The notes: a model not told the origin generated them from the sequence alone. A stretch of DNA of 64,000 nt from Opitutaceae bacterium (GCA_028284385.1 JANQRT010000073.1:277428-341427); one strand, 5' to 3'. Counted from the first letter of the stretch, positions 25,801 to 33,986 are shown. Made by a program: numbers and translations.

Positions 25801-25986
25801 GACCGAAGATCCTCGACCGAGAAGGTCGGCGCATTTTTTGAGATCGATATTCGCTTGATCTACCGCGTGGGAAAACTCCCATGCCAGCATTGAAACATCA
25901 AGCCCGCCTGAGTCGCCTTGCATAGCGTCAGAGATGCGAGTCGGAAATGAAGATACATCTTTTTGGGGATTGCGTGAGTTAGCCAT
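22891..25986 (-). CDS. Large single-pass membrane protein with coiled coils, unknown function
   Basis: The ATG at 25986 (MANSRNPQKD) is preferred over one 12 codons upstream because AAAGG precedes it. The 1031-residue product has a helical, probably cytoplasmic N-terminal region (1-365). One transmembrane helix follows at about 365-388 (GLFAGIGIAAVAGAAAIWYLYG), just after a Lys-rich stretch. Next come a Lys/Ala/Pro/Ser-rich linker to about 460, long charged coiled coil to about 690, and a folded C-terminal domain (about 700-1031). The lysines before the helix favour the N-terminus being inside and the long C-terminal part being periplasmic. No family is recognised. It could be a cell-envelope sensor or a structural bridge, but nothing in the sequence decides this. 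Confidence 0.65.
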   Translation of the reverse strand: MANSRNPQKDVSSFPTRISDAMQGDSGGLDVSMLAWEFSHAVDQANIDLKKCADLLGRGSSVDAYVEMMRDSNLMERVQSLNFPELDAWKECCASFGWKQPEDLNTNLIDCLKGAFEEGEKLKGWLMEAYRERRSSKNPESSLPIIDVLVDQFSGDHSLQKERIQMQKKMKLQAEADLMAISAGLMPGETAQSIIDRYEACGVELPKSDSEVKTVVKARKDKAREEAIAKVEGVINNARQLNESNWKQFEDEYLACQWHLDSKEVRELVEPASLEQVSKIGERLGQYRGEHDANLQLKDAIKVRDSGKGQEAKLAIESISKIRNLMEEKGYKISEHLQNQLDKRGSSKKMKKAKAPKPSPKARGEKKSSKTGLFAGIGIAAVAGAAAIWYLYGDNASSSQSSIAKSKPIPAKTSPAKDEKAKSVEKKPAKDPNASTSVAKQSETATPNAGSDVAQTQPAAEAPRKKLSVEETLKEVQRKLDAEYAAVADLLKAAVEKGYTPAIEEEVAAILEIIEEKATAASDNDETKAIAARIEDLKKTFEEMKSDRGAELATIAEYWKSQAESNVRLVEAAKERKDFEKTSAKADEVLAETWKAIERAQAIDPEYSSGALQLAEDRLRKTQEKWASLIEVLDLLASAKTMQEYIEPLESIKDLDIASAIEKEGAARILELQPQFAEMLQKLVLPESLEDSREFSIAGYQDTKITLSFSERAHLQKLIRSASETASVYKSKVRFYQGSTEPQSVKTVYLSKPIEKIDKKLEDGINHTFPEYGFDAEGRAADTPRGMNILSRPGGTAFGFYYEASTLSPESEYFANVIQPALNRIGSGARRFTAIELIESINAADSISPAFKAYWKGEILGLISKEPWKWGLKLSPTLQQDALELASYKKAGLDRYSWLKQSELESPSSNYAQHFEGSSELKPSEEVSAFISLLETATKGELVPVGFADLSGSVHYASKIKPTERLWTFNETTGQIERLEKGKKLSVYMPVVTYRLNGQDAGQVLAETSKSSGVELSSPSFGSIMPPLFAE

Positions 25987-26022
25987 GATAACCTTTTCAA
26001 ATTTATCGCGCCGATTCACCAA

Positions 26023-26579
26023 AGCGAAAGCGGAGATTCAAACAGCGGGACTGACTGCTTGAATTTCTGGAACAGCAAGCTTGTATTGAACTCTTCTATA
26101 CGCACGGATAGGCGCTGCGATTAAATGATGATTTTTAAAGTTTTTTATCGGCTAATTGGGCGGATCCTTAAGACTTTCTCCCTAATTATTTTCCAATTTC
26201 AGCCTAGTTAAAAGACTGTTTAAAGCGTCCTCCTTTAGGATGATTAAAGGATCTGGAAAACGGGTTCAGAACGGAGAAAAGCGAAACCAGCGCAGAGGGA
26301 AGGAATCGATGATCGAGCCTTTTCGACAAAAGAGCCTCTAGATAGAGAGCGAATCCCGCCAGATTTTGCTAAATTTTGTGAAAAAAGAATCGATATAAGA
26401 TAGTTGACCGACTGCCCGTCGGTTTTTCGCTCTATCATTTGAAAGTCAAATTTGGATATTCAACTCATAATGTCGCAAGTCATACTTAAGAGAATTGCTC
26501 AAGCCGCGCGTACTCGTGTCCACATATCGAATACGATTGCTCTCTAAATTTGCCTTGTTCAACTCACACCGCGTTTTCC
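26023..26579. other. Divergent intergenic region
   Basis: This roughly 560-base AT-rich stretch separates the minus-strand coiled-coil gene from the plus-strand TonB-C gene and must hold both promoters. No open frame with coding features is seen, and no repeat or RNA structure is recognised. Confidence 0.4.
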
Positions 26580-28004
26580 ATGAAAAAAATAGCCCATTTC
26601 CTCCTGAGCTGCGCAGCCATATTAATATCCCCCTACCATTTGCAAGCCGCGGATGAGAAGATTGATCCGATTCCTCTTGCCGGTTCTATTGAACTTCCGA
26701 AGCTTCCCCCCGAACTCAGCAACGCGTCAGGAAAAGTCTCCCTTATCGCAGCGGTAGGCCCCGACGGCAAAGCGGCTAGCGTCGATATCATTTCCTCATC
26801 CGACGAGAGGCTGAATGGCCCCTCTGTCGACGCCATCAAATCATGGGAGTTCGTTCCCGGCACAAGCAATGGCGCCCCGACGATCAGTTTATACCGCCAA
26901 ACTTTTCGTTTTGATGACGGCCAGAATCTTTTCGACGAGAAGCTCTTGAAACTGATGACCGAAGCCGCCAACGAAACGAAAGAGACGGCATCGAAAAAAG
27001 TTACCAGCGAGAAATCGAAAGCGAGACCCGTTAAATCTCCTCAAGTCGCAAAGAGCAAGGAGCGGACTAAATCAAGCAAGTCCACTCGAACCAAGACTCC
27101 CCAGCCTGTAGCCAAACCAGAACCGGTAGTCATTCCTGACAGTCCGGCCATTGCTACAAAACGAGAAGAGCCCTCGCTTCCGAGCGAGCTACGTAACATC
27201 AATGGCAAGGTGAACGTACGCTTTGAAATAAGCGACGAAGGCCGCGTGAAAAATGCGATAGCGGAAGATTTTTCTCATAAGGAACTCGTTGAACCGGCCC
27301 TCGCCGCGGCAAAACGATGGAGATTCAAGCCAGCCATCAAAGAAGGCCGTCCTCAGGAAAGCGCTACAGTGCTCCCCTTCATCTTCTCGAGTCCGCTCAT
27401 CGGCAAAATCGATTTGGCAACCATAAGAGACGCCGACGCGAACCAGATTCAAAGCAAACCGCTTGCTGTCGCACAGCCCCTTCCCGAAACTCCGGCCAAG
27501 TTCAAAAACGAGAATGGAAAAGTGGATACCACCATCGTGGTAGACGAATTCGGCTACGTAGCCTACGCCAAAGTGGAAAAGGCTTCCCACCCGGAATTGG
27601 GCGAAAGAGTGTTGCAGTCGCTCTACCAATGGAAATTCAAGCCAGGCCTACAGAATGGCAGAGGAACGCTTTGCAAGACTCGCCAGTCGTTCACCTTTAC
27701 TAATGGCAAGGGCAGCATCGACAAAGAAGAGCTAGACGCCCTCCCGGAAATCGTAAGCTCTCCAAGGCCGAAGCTAAAGTCGTCGCTAGCCAAATTAAAT
27801 GGATACGTGCTAATGCACATGCGGATCGACAGAGCGGGCAACGTCATTGAAGCCCGAGTCATGGAAAGCACCAACGAGAAGCTCGAAAAGCCTACCATCG
27901 AAGCCTCTATGGGATGGAAATTCAAACCAGGCGAAAAGAGAGGACTTCCTGTCGAGTCGACCATAGTCATACCCTTCTTCTATCCCCACACCAACGCCGG
28001 ATAG
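26580..28004 (+). CDS. Secreted protein with four tandem TonB-C-like modules
   Basis: Translation probably starts at the ATG at 26580 (MKKIAHFLLSCAAILISPYH), which opens a signal peptide ending near LQAAD; an in-frame ATG ten codons upstream is less likely. The 474-residue protein holds four similar modules at about 39-111, 197-270, 300-372 and 394-467. Each has the TonB C-terminal-domain pattern: GKV and a strand, D..G.V..A, a helix, and a closing WxFxPG such as WEFVPG, WRFKPA, WKFKPG and WKFKPG. A Lys/Ser/Pro-rich linker (about 115-195) follows the first. TonB itself has one such domain, an N-terminal anchor and a Pro-rich spacer; here no membrane anchor is present. It is therefore probably a periplasmic binding protein rather than an energy transducer. 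Confidence 0.82.
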   Translation: MKKIAHFLLSCAAILISPYHLQAADEKIDPIPLAGSIELPKLPPELSNASGKVSLIAAVGPDGKAASVDIISSSDERLNGPSVDAIKSWEFVPGTSNGAPTISLYRQTFRFDDGQNLFDEKLLKLMTEAANETKETASKKVTSEKSKARPVKSPQVAKSKERTKSSKSTRTKTPQPVAKPEPVVIPDSPAIATKREEPSLPSELRNINGKVNVRFEISDEGRVKNAIAEDFSHKELVEPALAAAKRWRFKPAIKEGRPQESATVLPFIFSSPLIGKIDLATIRDADANQIQSKPLAVAQPLPETPAKFKNENGKVDTTIVVDEFGYVAYAKVEKASHPELGERVLQSLYQWKFKPGLQNGRGTLCKTRQSFTFTNGKGSIDKEELDALPEIVSSPRPKLKSSLAKLNGYVLMHMRIDRAGNVIEARVMESTNEKLEKPTIEASMGWKFKPGEKRGLPVESTIVIPFFYPHTNAG

Positions 28005-28664
28005 GAGGCGGGAGAAGAAATTCGTAAAACCTGATTTTCGAAGCGGAGTTTTTTAAAACTCCGCTTTCTGGTATCTGCTTGTCCCGCAGAATTGCACTCA
28101 TTAAGTTCAATGGCATACTTGTTCTTTTATGGAACGACCATAGGAACATTTGAAACTCCTTAAGGAAGCATACGCTTCGTTAAAAATTCCAACAAACGAA
28201 TTCGTATCCATTATTTGGATATAGAATTGTATTTCCTTAAGGATCAGGAGTTCATTCCTCGGAGCGTAATGCCGGACGGCTTGCGCTCCTTCACCCAAGG
28301 CTACCGAATCCGGACGGAAACCATCGCCCCTCATGCCGAGAAGATCATAGGAAAGTGATGCGCACAGCCCAGCTTTCGGAGCTAATAACCTTCGCTAATA
28401 GAGAGGGCTGGAACGCTTGTTTGGCTCGCATGGAATAGCAAAAGCTCTGATACTCTACCTCAACGAGGTCAGGCGGCTTCGCCAGCAAGATGTTTACAGT
28501 ATATCTAGAGAATCGATCCGTTTATTCAGGATTATTAGTGTCAGTAATGTTTTTTGATTCGCCAAAGGCGGTTGCTGTTGTAACCAACTTATTTCCACGT
28601 TTTCTCAGTACCCCAAGGTCCTCTCAATCCCCTGCTTTCTAACGCTTAATCAGACTAAATCATC
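28005..28664. other. 660-base intergenic region before the pyrophosphatase gene
   Basis: After the terminator-like hairpin at 28041-28068 this stretch contains two identical ten-base palindromes TCCTTAAGGA (28157-28166 and 28234-28243). Short open frames on both strands carry no recognisable family or ribosome site. A plus-strand fragment around 28250-28360 reads like protein (FIPRSVMPDGLRSFTQGYRI) but lacks a start and may be a remnant. The pyrophosphatase promoter should lie near its right end. Confidence 0.4.
28041..28068 (+). terminator. Rho-independent terminator candidate
   Basis: AAGCGGAGTTTT pairs with AAAACTCCGCTT, a near-perfect twelve-pair stem with a very short loop, about 37 bases after the stop of the four-module TonB-C gene. 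T-rich sequence lies inside the stem and TTTCT follows. It would end transcription of that gene. Confidence 0.6.
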
Positions 28665-30887
28665 ATGGATAATATTATCTATTTCATTCCTTTGTTCGGC
28701 ATCGTAGCGCTCTTGTTTGTGGCCTGGAAAAGTTCGTGGGTCTCCAAACAGGACGTGGGAGAAGAAAATATGGCAAGAATCGCGAAGAATATCGCGGTTG
28801 GAGCGATGGCGTTTCTAAAGGCTGAATACAAAGTGCTTTCCATTTTCGTAGCGGCGGTAGCGGTGATCCTGGCGATTAAGGGATCCAGCGAGGCGAATTC
28901 ACACGCCCTGGTCGCTCTTTCGTTTGTGGTTGGGGCGCTCTGTTCCGGTTTAGCAGGTTTCATTGGGATGCGGGTGGCTACCAAAGCCAATGTCCGGACT
29001 ACCAACGCGGCCAGAGATTCCTTGGGAAAAGCGCTGGAGGTAGCCTTCAGCGGGGGCTCAGTCATGGGGCTAGGCGTGGTAGGCTTAGGAGTGCTTGGCT
29101 TGAGCAGCCTCTTCATTTTCTACAGCTCGATCGGCAGTGGCGATTGGAACATCGAACGAATACTCAACGTGCTAGCAGGATTTTCGCTTGGAGCCTCGTC
29201 CATCGCCTTATTCGCTCGCGTCGGCGGAGGCATCTACACGAAGGCTGCTGACGTAGGGGCCGACCTGGTTGGAAAAGTGGAAGCGGGCATTCCGGAAGAC
29301 CACCCGCTTAATCCGGCGACTATTGCCGATAACGTGGGCGACAACGTCGGCGATGTGGCTGGCATGGGAGCCGATCTCTTCGAGTCGTACGTTGGTTCGA
29401 TTCTGGCCACCATGGTTCTGGGAGCGGCATTGGTGGTATTGCCAGAATTCCAGGGAAGCTTCAACGGACTCGGACCCATCTACCTCCCCTTGGCCTTAGC
29501 CGCCTGCGGCATCATCATGTCGATCCTCGGCACCTTTTTCGTAAAGGTGAAAGATGGAGGCAGTCCTCATGGCGCTCTCAACATCGGAGAGTTTGGCTCC
29601 GCGGGAGCCATGCTCATCGCGTCCTATTTCATAATCGACGCCCTCATGCCAGAGTCCTGGACCGTTGGAGGAAATGAATACACTTCCAATGGCGTGTTTC
29701 TTGCCACTATTGCAGGATTGGCTGCAGGACTGGGAATTGGAAAGATCACCGAATACTACACTGGCACTGGAACGAAGCCAGTCATCTCGATAGCGCGTCA
29801 ATCGCTGACCGGTTCGGCTACTAATATTATAGCAGGCCTAGGGGTCGGCATGTTAAGCACCGCAGTGCCCATTATTCTGGTTGCCGCAGCTATTCTGGTT
29901 TCCCACCAATTTGCTGGACTCTATGGCATTGCCATCGCGGCCGTTGGCATGCTGGCCAATACAGGCATCCAACTGGCTGTCGACGCCTACGGGCCCATCT
30001 CGGACAATGCGGGCGGCATCGCTGAAATGGCCGAACTCCCCAAGGAAGTGCGTGGCCGTACTGACAAGCTCGACGCGGTAGGCAATACCACGGCCGCCAT
30101 CGGAAAGGGATTCGCCATTGGCTCAGCCGCTCTTACCGCCCTGGCTCTGTTTGCGGCATTCATGCAGCAAGCCAATGTGGGCTCCATCGATATTTCCACA
30201 CCGACGGTCATGGCAGGGCTATTCCTTGGAGGCATGCTGCCCTTCGTCTTTTCAGCTCTCAGCATGAATGCGGTGGGTCGAGCAGCCATGTCGATGATCG
30301 AGGAAGTGCGCCGTCAGTTTCGCGATCTCCCCGAGCTCAAAGCGGCTCTCAACGTGATGAACAAGCCCGGCAATGAGAACCAGGAGAATTGGAGTCAGGA
30401 GGATTTGGATACATTCAATGCAGCCCATGGGGTTCCCGAATACGACAAGTGCGTAGACATTTCAACCAAAGCCTCGATTAAGGAAATGGTGCTGCCAGGT
30501 CTGCTGGCCATAGCCGCGCCCGTAGCCATCGGCTTCATCGGAGGGGCCGAAATGCTAGGCGGCCTACTAGCCGGGGTAACGGTTTCCGGCGTGCTCCTGG
30601 CTATCTTCCAAGCCAATGCGGGAGGAGCCTGGGACAATGCCAAGAAGATGATCGAGGAAGGGATCGAAATCAATGGCGAACAATACGGCAAAGGCTCCGA
30701 GGCTCACAAGGCAGCCGTGGTCGGCGATACGGTGGGCGATCCCTTCAAAGACACTTCGGGACCATCGCTTAACATTCTGCTCAAATTGCTGTCCGTCGTA
30801 GCCCTCATCATCGCTCCTAGCATCGCTCTTGATCTCTCAGCGGAAATCCCAGAGCCCCCAGCTATCAAGATCGATATAGGGCAGTAG
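28665..30887 (+). CDS. hppA: Membrane-bound ion-translocating pyrophosphatase
   Basis: The 740-residue protein is a membrane pyrophosphatase that couples pyrophosphate hydrolysis to proton or sodium pumping across the inner membrane. It shows about 16 hydrophobic helices. The signature GGGIYTKAADVGADLVGKVE is followed by EAGIPEDHPLNPATIADNVG and DNVGDVAGMGADLFESY, whose Asp/Lys clusters bind Mg-pyrophosphate. The C-terminal GDTVGDPFKDTSGPSLNILL is also present. In GNTTAAIGKGFAIGSAAL the position after TTA is Ala rather than Lys, the mark of the potassium-dependent branch. Whether it pumps sodium, protons or both cannot be settled by eye. The enzyme recovers energy from biosynthetic pyrophosphate. 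The gene is apparently single. Confidence 0.95.
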   Translation: MDNIIYFIPLFGIVALLFVAWKSSWVSKQDVGEENMARIAKNIAVGAMAFLKAEYKVLSIFVAAVAVILAIKGSSEANSHALVALSFVVGALCSGLAGFIGMRVATKANVRTTNAARDSLGKALEVAFSGGSVMGLGVVGLGVLGLSSLFIFYSSIGSGDWNIERILNVLAGFSLGASSIALFARVGGGIYTKAADVGADLVGKVEAGIPEDHPLNPATIADNVGDNVGDVAGMGADLFESYVGSILATMVLGAALVVLPEFQGSFNGLGPIYLPLALAACGIIMSILGTFFVKVKDGGSPHGALNIGEFGSAGAMLIASYFIIDALMPESWTVGGNEYTSNGVFLATIAGLAAGLGIGKITEYYTGTGTKPVISIARQSLTGSATNIIAGLGVGMLSTAVPIILVAAAILVSHQFAGLYGIAIAAVGMLANTGIQLAVDAYGPISDNAGGIAEMAELPKEVRGRTDKLDAVGNTTAAIGKGFAIGSAALTALALFAAFMQQANVGSIDISTPTVMAGLFLGGMLPFVFSALSMNAVGRAAMSMIEEVRRQFRDLPELKAALNVMNKPGNENQENWSQEDLDTFNAAHGVPEYDKCVDISTKASIKEMVLPGLLAIAAPVAIGFIGGAEMLGGLLAGVTVSGVLLAIFQANAGGAWDNAKKMIEEGIEINGEQYGKGSEAHKAAVVGDTVGDPFKDTSGPSLNILLKLLSVVALIIAPSIALDLSAEIPEPPAIKIDIGQ

Positions 30888-31115
30888 TAGTATTTTAATT
30901 ACATTGCAGTTTTCACCCAAAGGCCAAAGTCGTTGGGGCTGATAAGACTGGGGGGTAGAGCTCTTCCAGACACACAGGCAATTGCAGGCTCAAGTCAAAT
31001 GGGCAGCGGCGCTCTATGAAAGTTTCAGGCTTGAAAAGCGGAGTTGAAGAATATTTGATCCAAGTCAGAGTCTTTAACCAACTCCCCTTATGAATCCAAA
31101 CTCGAAAGGCCTGGT

Positions 31116-31925
31116 ATGTTTGAAATTCTACCGTGGATAGTCGGTTTAGCGGCCGTCACTTTCAGTCTGTACAGAAAAGACGACTCTCCCTTTATCGTCT
31201 TCCTGTATTTGTTTCTTGGATGTACGTTTCTGTATTTTTGCTACGCGTCCATATTCGGAGGCGTCATCGTGACGGACTTCTTGTCCATTCTCCCGTTCCA
31301 CCTGGCCTTGCTAGCCTTTCTGTCAATCGCCTACATCGTCAAAAGATACATAAAATACGACACTATTAGGGAGATCGGAAATAACCCCTTTTTCTTTATT
31401 CTCACAGGAATTCATGCATTCAGCTTCGCCTTCGGGGCTACTTTCCTGGAATATCACTGGGTCCAGTATTTAACGAGCGGCATGGCTGTACTTTTCCTGA
31501 TCAGCCTCTTTCTCGCCAACCGATTTCCTAAACTGTTCGTCGCCGAAGCCACCACCTTCGCTTTGGTTATCGCGTCGTTTACAGCGTATTACATATTGCT
31601 GAAAACCCTTTATCCGGAAATAACCGCGGAATCGATTACTCAGGTGGTTTCAGCCCATAATTCATTTCTTATGTGGCCGCTGCTCTTTTTGCTGTATACG
31701 TTTTCCGTCCACAATATCGTCACTGTCAAAACATGGGGGAAACTGGCGAGTGTGATTCTGACTCTATTCGCGCTCGGGTTTTCAACGCATCATCCCGACC
31801 TTAACAAACTTGCCAGCCCGATCATAAAAAACGTGTTGGATATTGCAGTGTTGACGGGTGACGGCGGAACCATCGCTTTTTCCGTCGCCGCCGTGGTGAA
31901 GAATCGGCTTGCGACAATAGTCTAG
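31116..31925 (+). CDS. Multi-pass membrane protein of unknown function
   Basis: The 269-residue protein is almost entirely hydrophobic, with about eight or nine helices. Helices are separated by short charged turns such as RKDDSPF and KRYIKYDTIRE. Near residues 185-200 it has VVSAHNSFLMWPLLFLLYTF. No transporter or enzyme motif is recognised. It begins about 230 bases after hppA on the same strand and is followed by a convergent SOUL-protein gene. A short inverted repeat GTCGG/CCGAC (31930-31941) lies between the two stops. The ATG at 31116 is followed immediately by hydrophobic sequence, which is compatible with the true start. Confidence 0.7.
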   Translation: MFEILPWIVGLAAVTFSLYRKDDSPFIVFLYLFLGCTFLYFCYASIFGGVIVTDFLSILPFHLALLAFLSIAYIVKRYIKYDTIREIGNNPFFFILTGIHAFSFAFGATFLEYHWVQYLTSGMAVLFLISLFLANRFPKLFVAEATTFALVIASFTAYYILLKTLYPEITAESITQVVSAHNSFLMWPLLFLLYTFSVHNIVTVKTWGKLASVILTLFALGFSTHHPDLNKLASPIIKNVLDIAVLTGDGGTIAFSVAAVVKNRLATIV

Positions 31926-31929
31926 AAAA

Positions 31930-31941
31930 GTCGGCTCCGAC
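31930..31941. terminator. Weak bidirectional hairpin between convergent genes
   Basis: GTCGG (31930-31934) pairs with CCGAC (31937-31941) over a two-base loop, in the 25-base gap between two convergent stop codons. The stem is short, so this is only a weak terminator candidate. Confidence 0.25.
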
Positions 31942-31950
31942 GGATTCTTT

Positions 31951-32502
31951 CTACTTGGAATCCTGCTCGCTGAAAGGAGTCACGACAACTTGAACCTCAA
32001 AGGTTTTCATAAACCACGGGGTGAAGGGACCATTCCAATACACCGCGTAAGGCTCGCCAGTAATGGCAATGGAGTCTTGACCTTCAATCCAGTCCAGCAA
32101 GACGTCTTTCGCTTGATTGAAGTTAGCTTCTGAATACGCACCTCTAGCTCCGACAGCCGCCACTCGTCTTTCAGGCACATCGATAACCACAACGGAATCC
32201 GTATCATCCTCGGCAAGATCCAACTGATCGGATGCCACCCAAAAATACATGGTACCCGGATCCATGTGAGCTTCGACAGGAGTCGTCATGGCTATCCCGC
32301 GATCGCTGATGTAGCGAAACAGCGGACCAAACAGTTGATTGGAGTTTTGAAAATAGGAGTCGCTGCCACGACTTGCCAGAAGTCTTCCAGCAGGCAAAGT
32401 CTTTAGCTCTACCTGGCCTGGCTCAGTGGCCTTGAAAGCCTTCTCATATCCATATGCTTTATTCATTACAAAAATCGATAGGAGGAGGGCCACTATTTTC
32501 AT
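31951..32502 (-). CDS. SOUL-family heme-binding protein, exported
   Basis: The 183-residue protein has a signal peptide (VALLLSIFVMNKAYGYEK, cleavage near residue 18) and the SOUL/HBP fold signatures. These are IAMTTPVEAH in the middle, ERRVAAVGARGAYSEANF after it, and GEPYAVYWNGPFTPWFMKTF near the C-terminus. SOUL proteins bind heme or tetrapyrroles, usually loosely, and bacterial members are often periplasmic. The physiological ligand is unknown. It converges on the membrane-protein gene upstream and diverges from the DinB-like gene. Confidence 0.88.
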   Translation of the reverse strand: MKIVALLLSIFVMNKAYGYEKAFKATEPGQVELKTLPAGRLLASRGSDSYFQNSNQLFGPLFRYISDRGIAMTTPVEAHMDPGTMYFWVASDQLDLAEDDTDSVVVIDVPERRVAAVGARGAYSEANFNQAKDVLLDWIEGQDSIAITGEPYAVYWNGPFTPWFMKTFEVQVVVTPFSEQDSK

Positions 32503-32671
32503 AAAAGTTTAGATTTGGTCGTAAACGGACAGGCATTCTCGCCGTAGGTTCGACTCCAGAGAAAGCGGTGTTGTCCAAAGACGATCCGCGAAATAGAAAG
32601 AGGTCGATTAAACTGTCACGGAATACTAACTACGATGCTTCTATGAGAAAAATCCTAAAGGATCGCAGCTT

Positions 32672-33211
32672 ATGATCGGCAATGCATTGCTAGGGTTCGT
32701 CATTCGAACGCGATTCAGGCTTACGGATCGAGAAAAGGCCGGCAAGCAAGCCGTTGCAGAGCTTGATAGATACCTGTACCTGGCAGATCAGATAACCCCA
32801 GACCAGGGAAAAATGCCCGTACGAGTTCCACCCATGCCAGGCATTCAGAGAGATATGAGAGACTGGTCGTTCTACATGCTTCTCGAACATAATTCGATAG
32901 TGAATCGCAGCATCACATCAATTGTCGAAAACCTTGCTAGAGGAGAAGAACCGAGCGGACATGGAGCTATTGATCCGAAGAAGGACGTAATGCCTTCCCA
33001 GAGTCCAGGAGAAGAACAGGTTGCCATATTTCAATCGACAGTAAACGAGTATCTGGACAAGGTATCTAAAATTTCGGTACTAAAGAGGACTCGAGAAAAG
33101 CCCCACCCTATCTTTGGAAAATTCGATGCTCACTGCTGGCATTGCATGTTCGCCTTTCATTTGAGAGTGCACACGAAGCAGGCGGCCTACATCGTAAAGC
33201 ATTTCAATTAA
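32672..33211 (+). CDS. DinB-like four-helix metal-binding protein
   Basis: The 179-residue product resembles DinB/YfiT-type proteins, small four-helix bundles with a His-coordinated metal. Candidate ligands are His73 in MLLEHNSIVNR and the histidines in the C-terminal KFDAHCWHCMFAFHLRVH. The overall size fits. Many members are thiol-dependent transferases or unknown. The start ATG at 32672 follows the sequence GCAGCTT with no clear ribosome site. It stands between the SOUL gene and the small-ORF/HPF unit on the same strand as the latter, but 229 bases away. Confidence 0.68.
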   Translation: MIGNALLGFVIRTRFRLTDREKAGKQAVAELDRYLYLADQITPDQGKMPVRVPPMPGIQRDMRDWSFYMLLEHNSIVNRSITSIVENLARGEEPSGHGAIDPKKDVMPSQSPGEEQVAIFQSTVNEYLDKVSKISVLKRTREKPHPIFGKFDAHCWHCMFAFHLRVHTKQAAYIVKHFN

Positions 33212-33342
33212 AGACGATCCGCCGTCTAGCTGAACAATCCGGATGCGCATGCTGAAATAGCTCCGAGAGGCAAGCCGAAGCCCCTGCTCAGTCTTCTGTT
33301 TTTCTGGAACAGGCCAGTAAATTATTTACGAAAGTAATTACG

Positions 33343-33356
33343 CGAAAATATTTTCG
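33343..33356. promoter_or_regulatory. Palindrome CGAAAATATTTTCG
   Basis: A perfect 14-base palindrome about 85 bases before the small-ORF start. Related inverted motifs ACGAAA/TTTCGT lie at 33396-33411, and ACGA/TCGT lies at 34578-34588 before nhaA. It is a candidate operator for a dimeric regulator. Confidence 0.5.
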
Positions 33357-33384
33357 TATTTTTTCTTCGATTCCTCTTGACTCA

Positions 33385-33425
33385 GGATTTTTTATACGAA
33401 ATTGTTTTCGTGAATTAAATTTCTT
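33385..33425 (+). promoter_or_regulatory. Shared 41-base element before the small-ORF/HPF genes
   Basis: This stretch aligns without gaps with 34596-34636 upstream of nhaA; about three quarters of positions match by eye. Conserved parts are GGA-TTTTTATA, GAA-TT, TTTCG and ATTAAA. It includes the inverted repeat ACGAAA (33396-33401)/TTTCGT (33406-33411). The element ends 15 bases before the small-ORF ATG. It may contain the promoter or the binding site of a common regulator. Confidence 0.6.
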
Positions 33426-33440
33426 AAGAGGAGGAAAGCA

Positions 33441-33623
33441 ATGAAACTAAACGAAAATACGAATGGAAACTCGAGCGCGACCTCAACGAGGGGCTCGGAC
33501 AGGCATAGACGACTCAAATCACGGCTTCGGCTGGTGAAGCGAATCTGGGGCAGTGGAGACAGGATCAAGCGAAAAGATCCTGACGGCCTAAGCTGGACAA
33601 CACAGTGGCTTTCCACTCGGTAA
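33441..33623 (+). CDS. Small basic protein with a strong ribosome site
   Basis: The 60-residue product is very basic (many Arg and Lys, for example RHRRLKSRLRLVKRIWGSGD) with no hydrophobic helix. AGGAGG (33429-33434) sits six bases before the ATG, the clearest Shine-Dalgarno sequence in this part of the window, so translation is likely. It is followed after 18 bases by the HPF gene in the same direction, suggesting an operon. No family is recognised. A short basic protein beside a ribosome hibernation factor could bind ribosomes or RNA; this is inference. Confidence 0.65.
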   Translation: MKLNENTNGNSSATSTRGSDRHRRLKSRLRLVKRIWGSGDRIKRKDPDGLSWTTQWLSTR

Positions 33624-33641
33624 CCAAACTTCGAGAGCTCT

Positions 33642-33986
33642 ATGGAAAAAATAAGATACCAAGACGCTGATACCTTTATCGAACTCGTTCGCGTTCGCCC
33701 TACGTCGAAAATCCTAACCTTCATAAAAGACAAGACTCAAGGAATCTTCCGACGTTATCCTCGCCTAGAGGGTTTAAGGGTGAACGTGAAACGAGACTCG
33801 ACTGGTCGAACTACAAACGATTACACGGCCAGAGCTCGGCTTATTTTGCCGGGTCATGATCGCATCGTCGAAAAACGTGGCAACGATCTCTTTGCGGCTA
33901 TTGCCCACACATTGGAGGTCGCGGATCGCCAGCTTCGAAAACGGTCACGCCGTTATAAGATGAAACTTCGTCATGGAGTTTCCTGA
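33642..33986 (+). CDS. hpf: Short ribosome hibernation promoting factor (HPF/RaiA type)
   Basis: The 114-residue protein has the HPF/YfiA pattern. A helix containing YPRLEGLRVNVKRDSTGRT is followed by the strand pair TARARLILPGHDRIVEKRG. A second helix (DLFAAIAHTLEVADRQLRKR) comes next, and a basic tail rich in Arg and Lys closes the protein. Short HPFs bind the 30S subunit at the mRNA/tRNA channel and inactivate ribosomes under stress. The C-terminal dimerisation domain of long HPF is absent. It follows the small basic ORF after 18 bases and would be controlled by the element at 33385-33425. A second HPF elsewhere in the genome is likely but cannot be seen. Confidence 0.8.
   Translation: MEKIRYQDADTFIELVRVRPTSKILTFIKDKTQGIFRRYPRLEGLRVNVKRDSTGRTTNDYTARARLILPGHDRIVEKRGNDLFAAIAHTLEVADRQLRKRSRRYKMKLRHGVS

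Noticed and set aside
28107..28334. 75-codon minus-strand open frame
   Set aside because: No ribosome site, no family features, and it overlaps the palindrome-containing gap; probably chance.
32540..32570. tRNA T-loop-like GGTTCGACTCC
   Set aside because: The flanking bases cannot form the five-pair T stem, and no acceptor, D or anticodon arm could be found.
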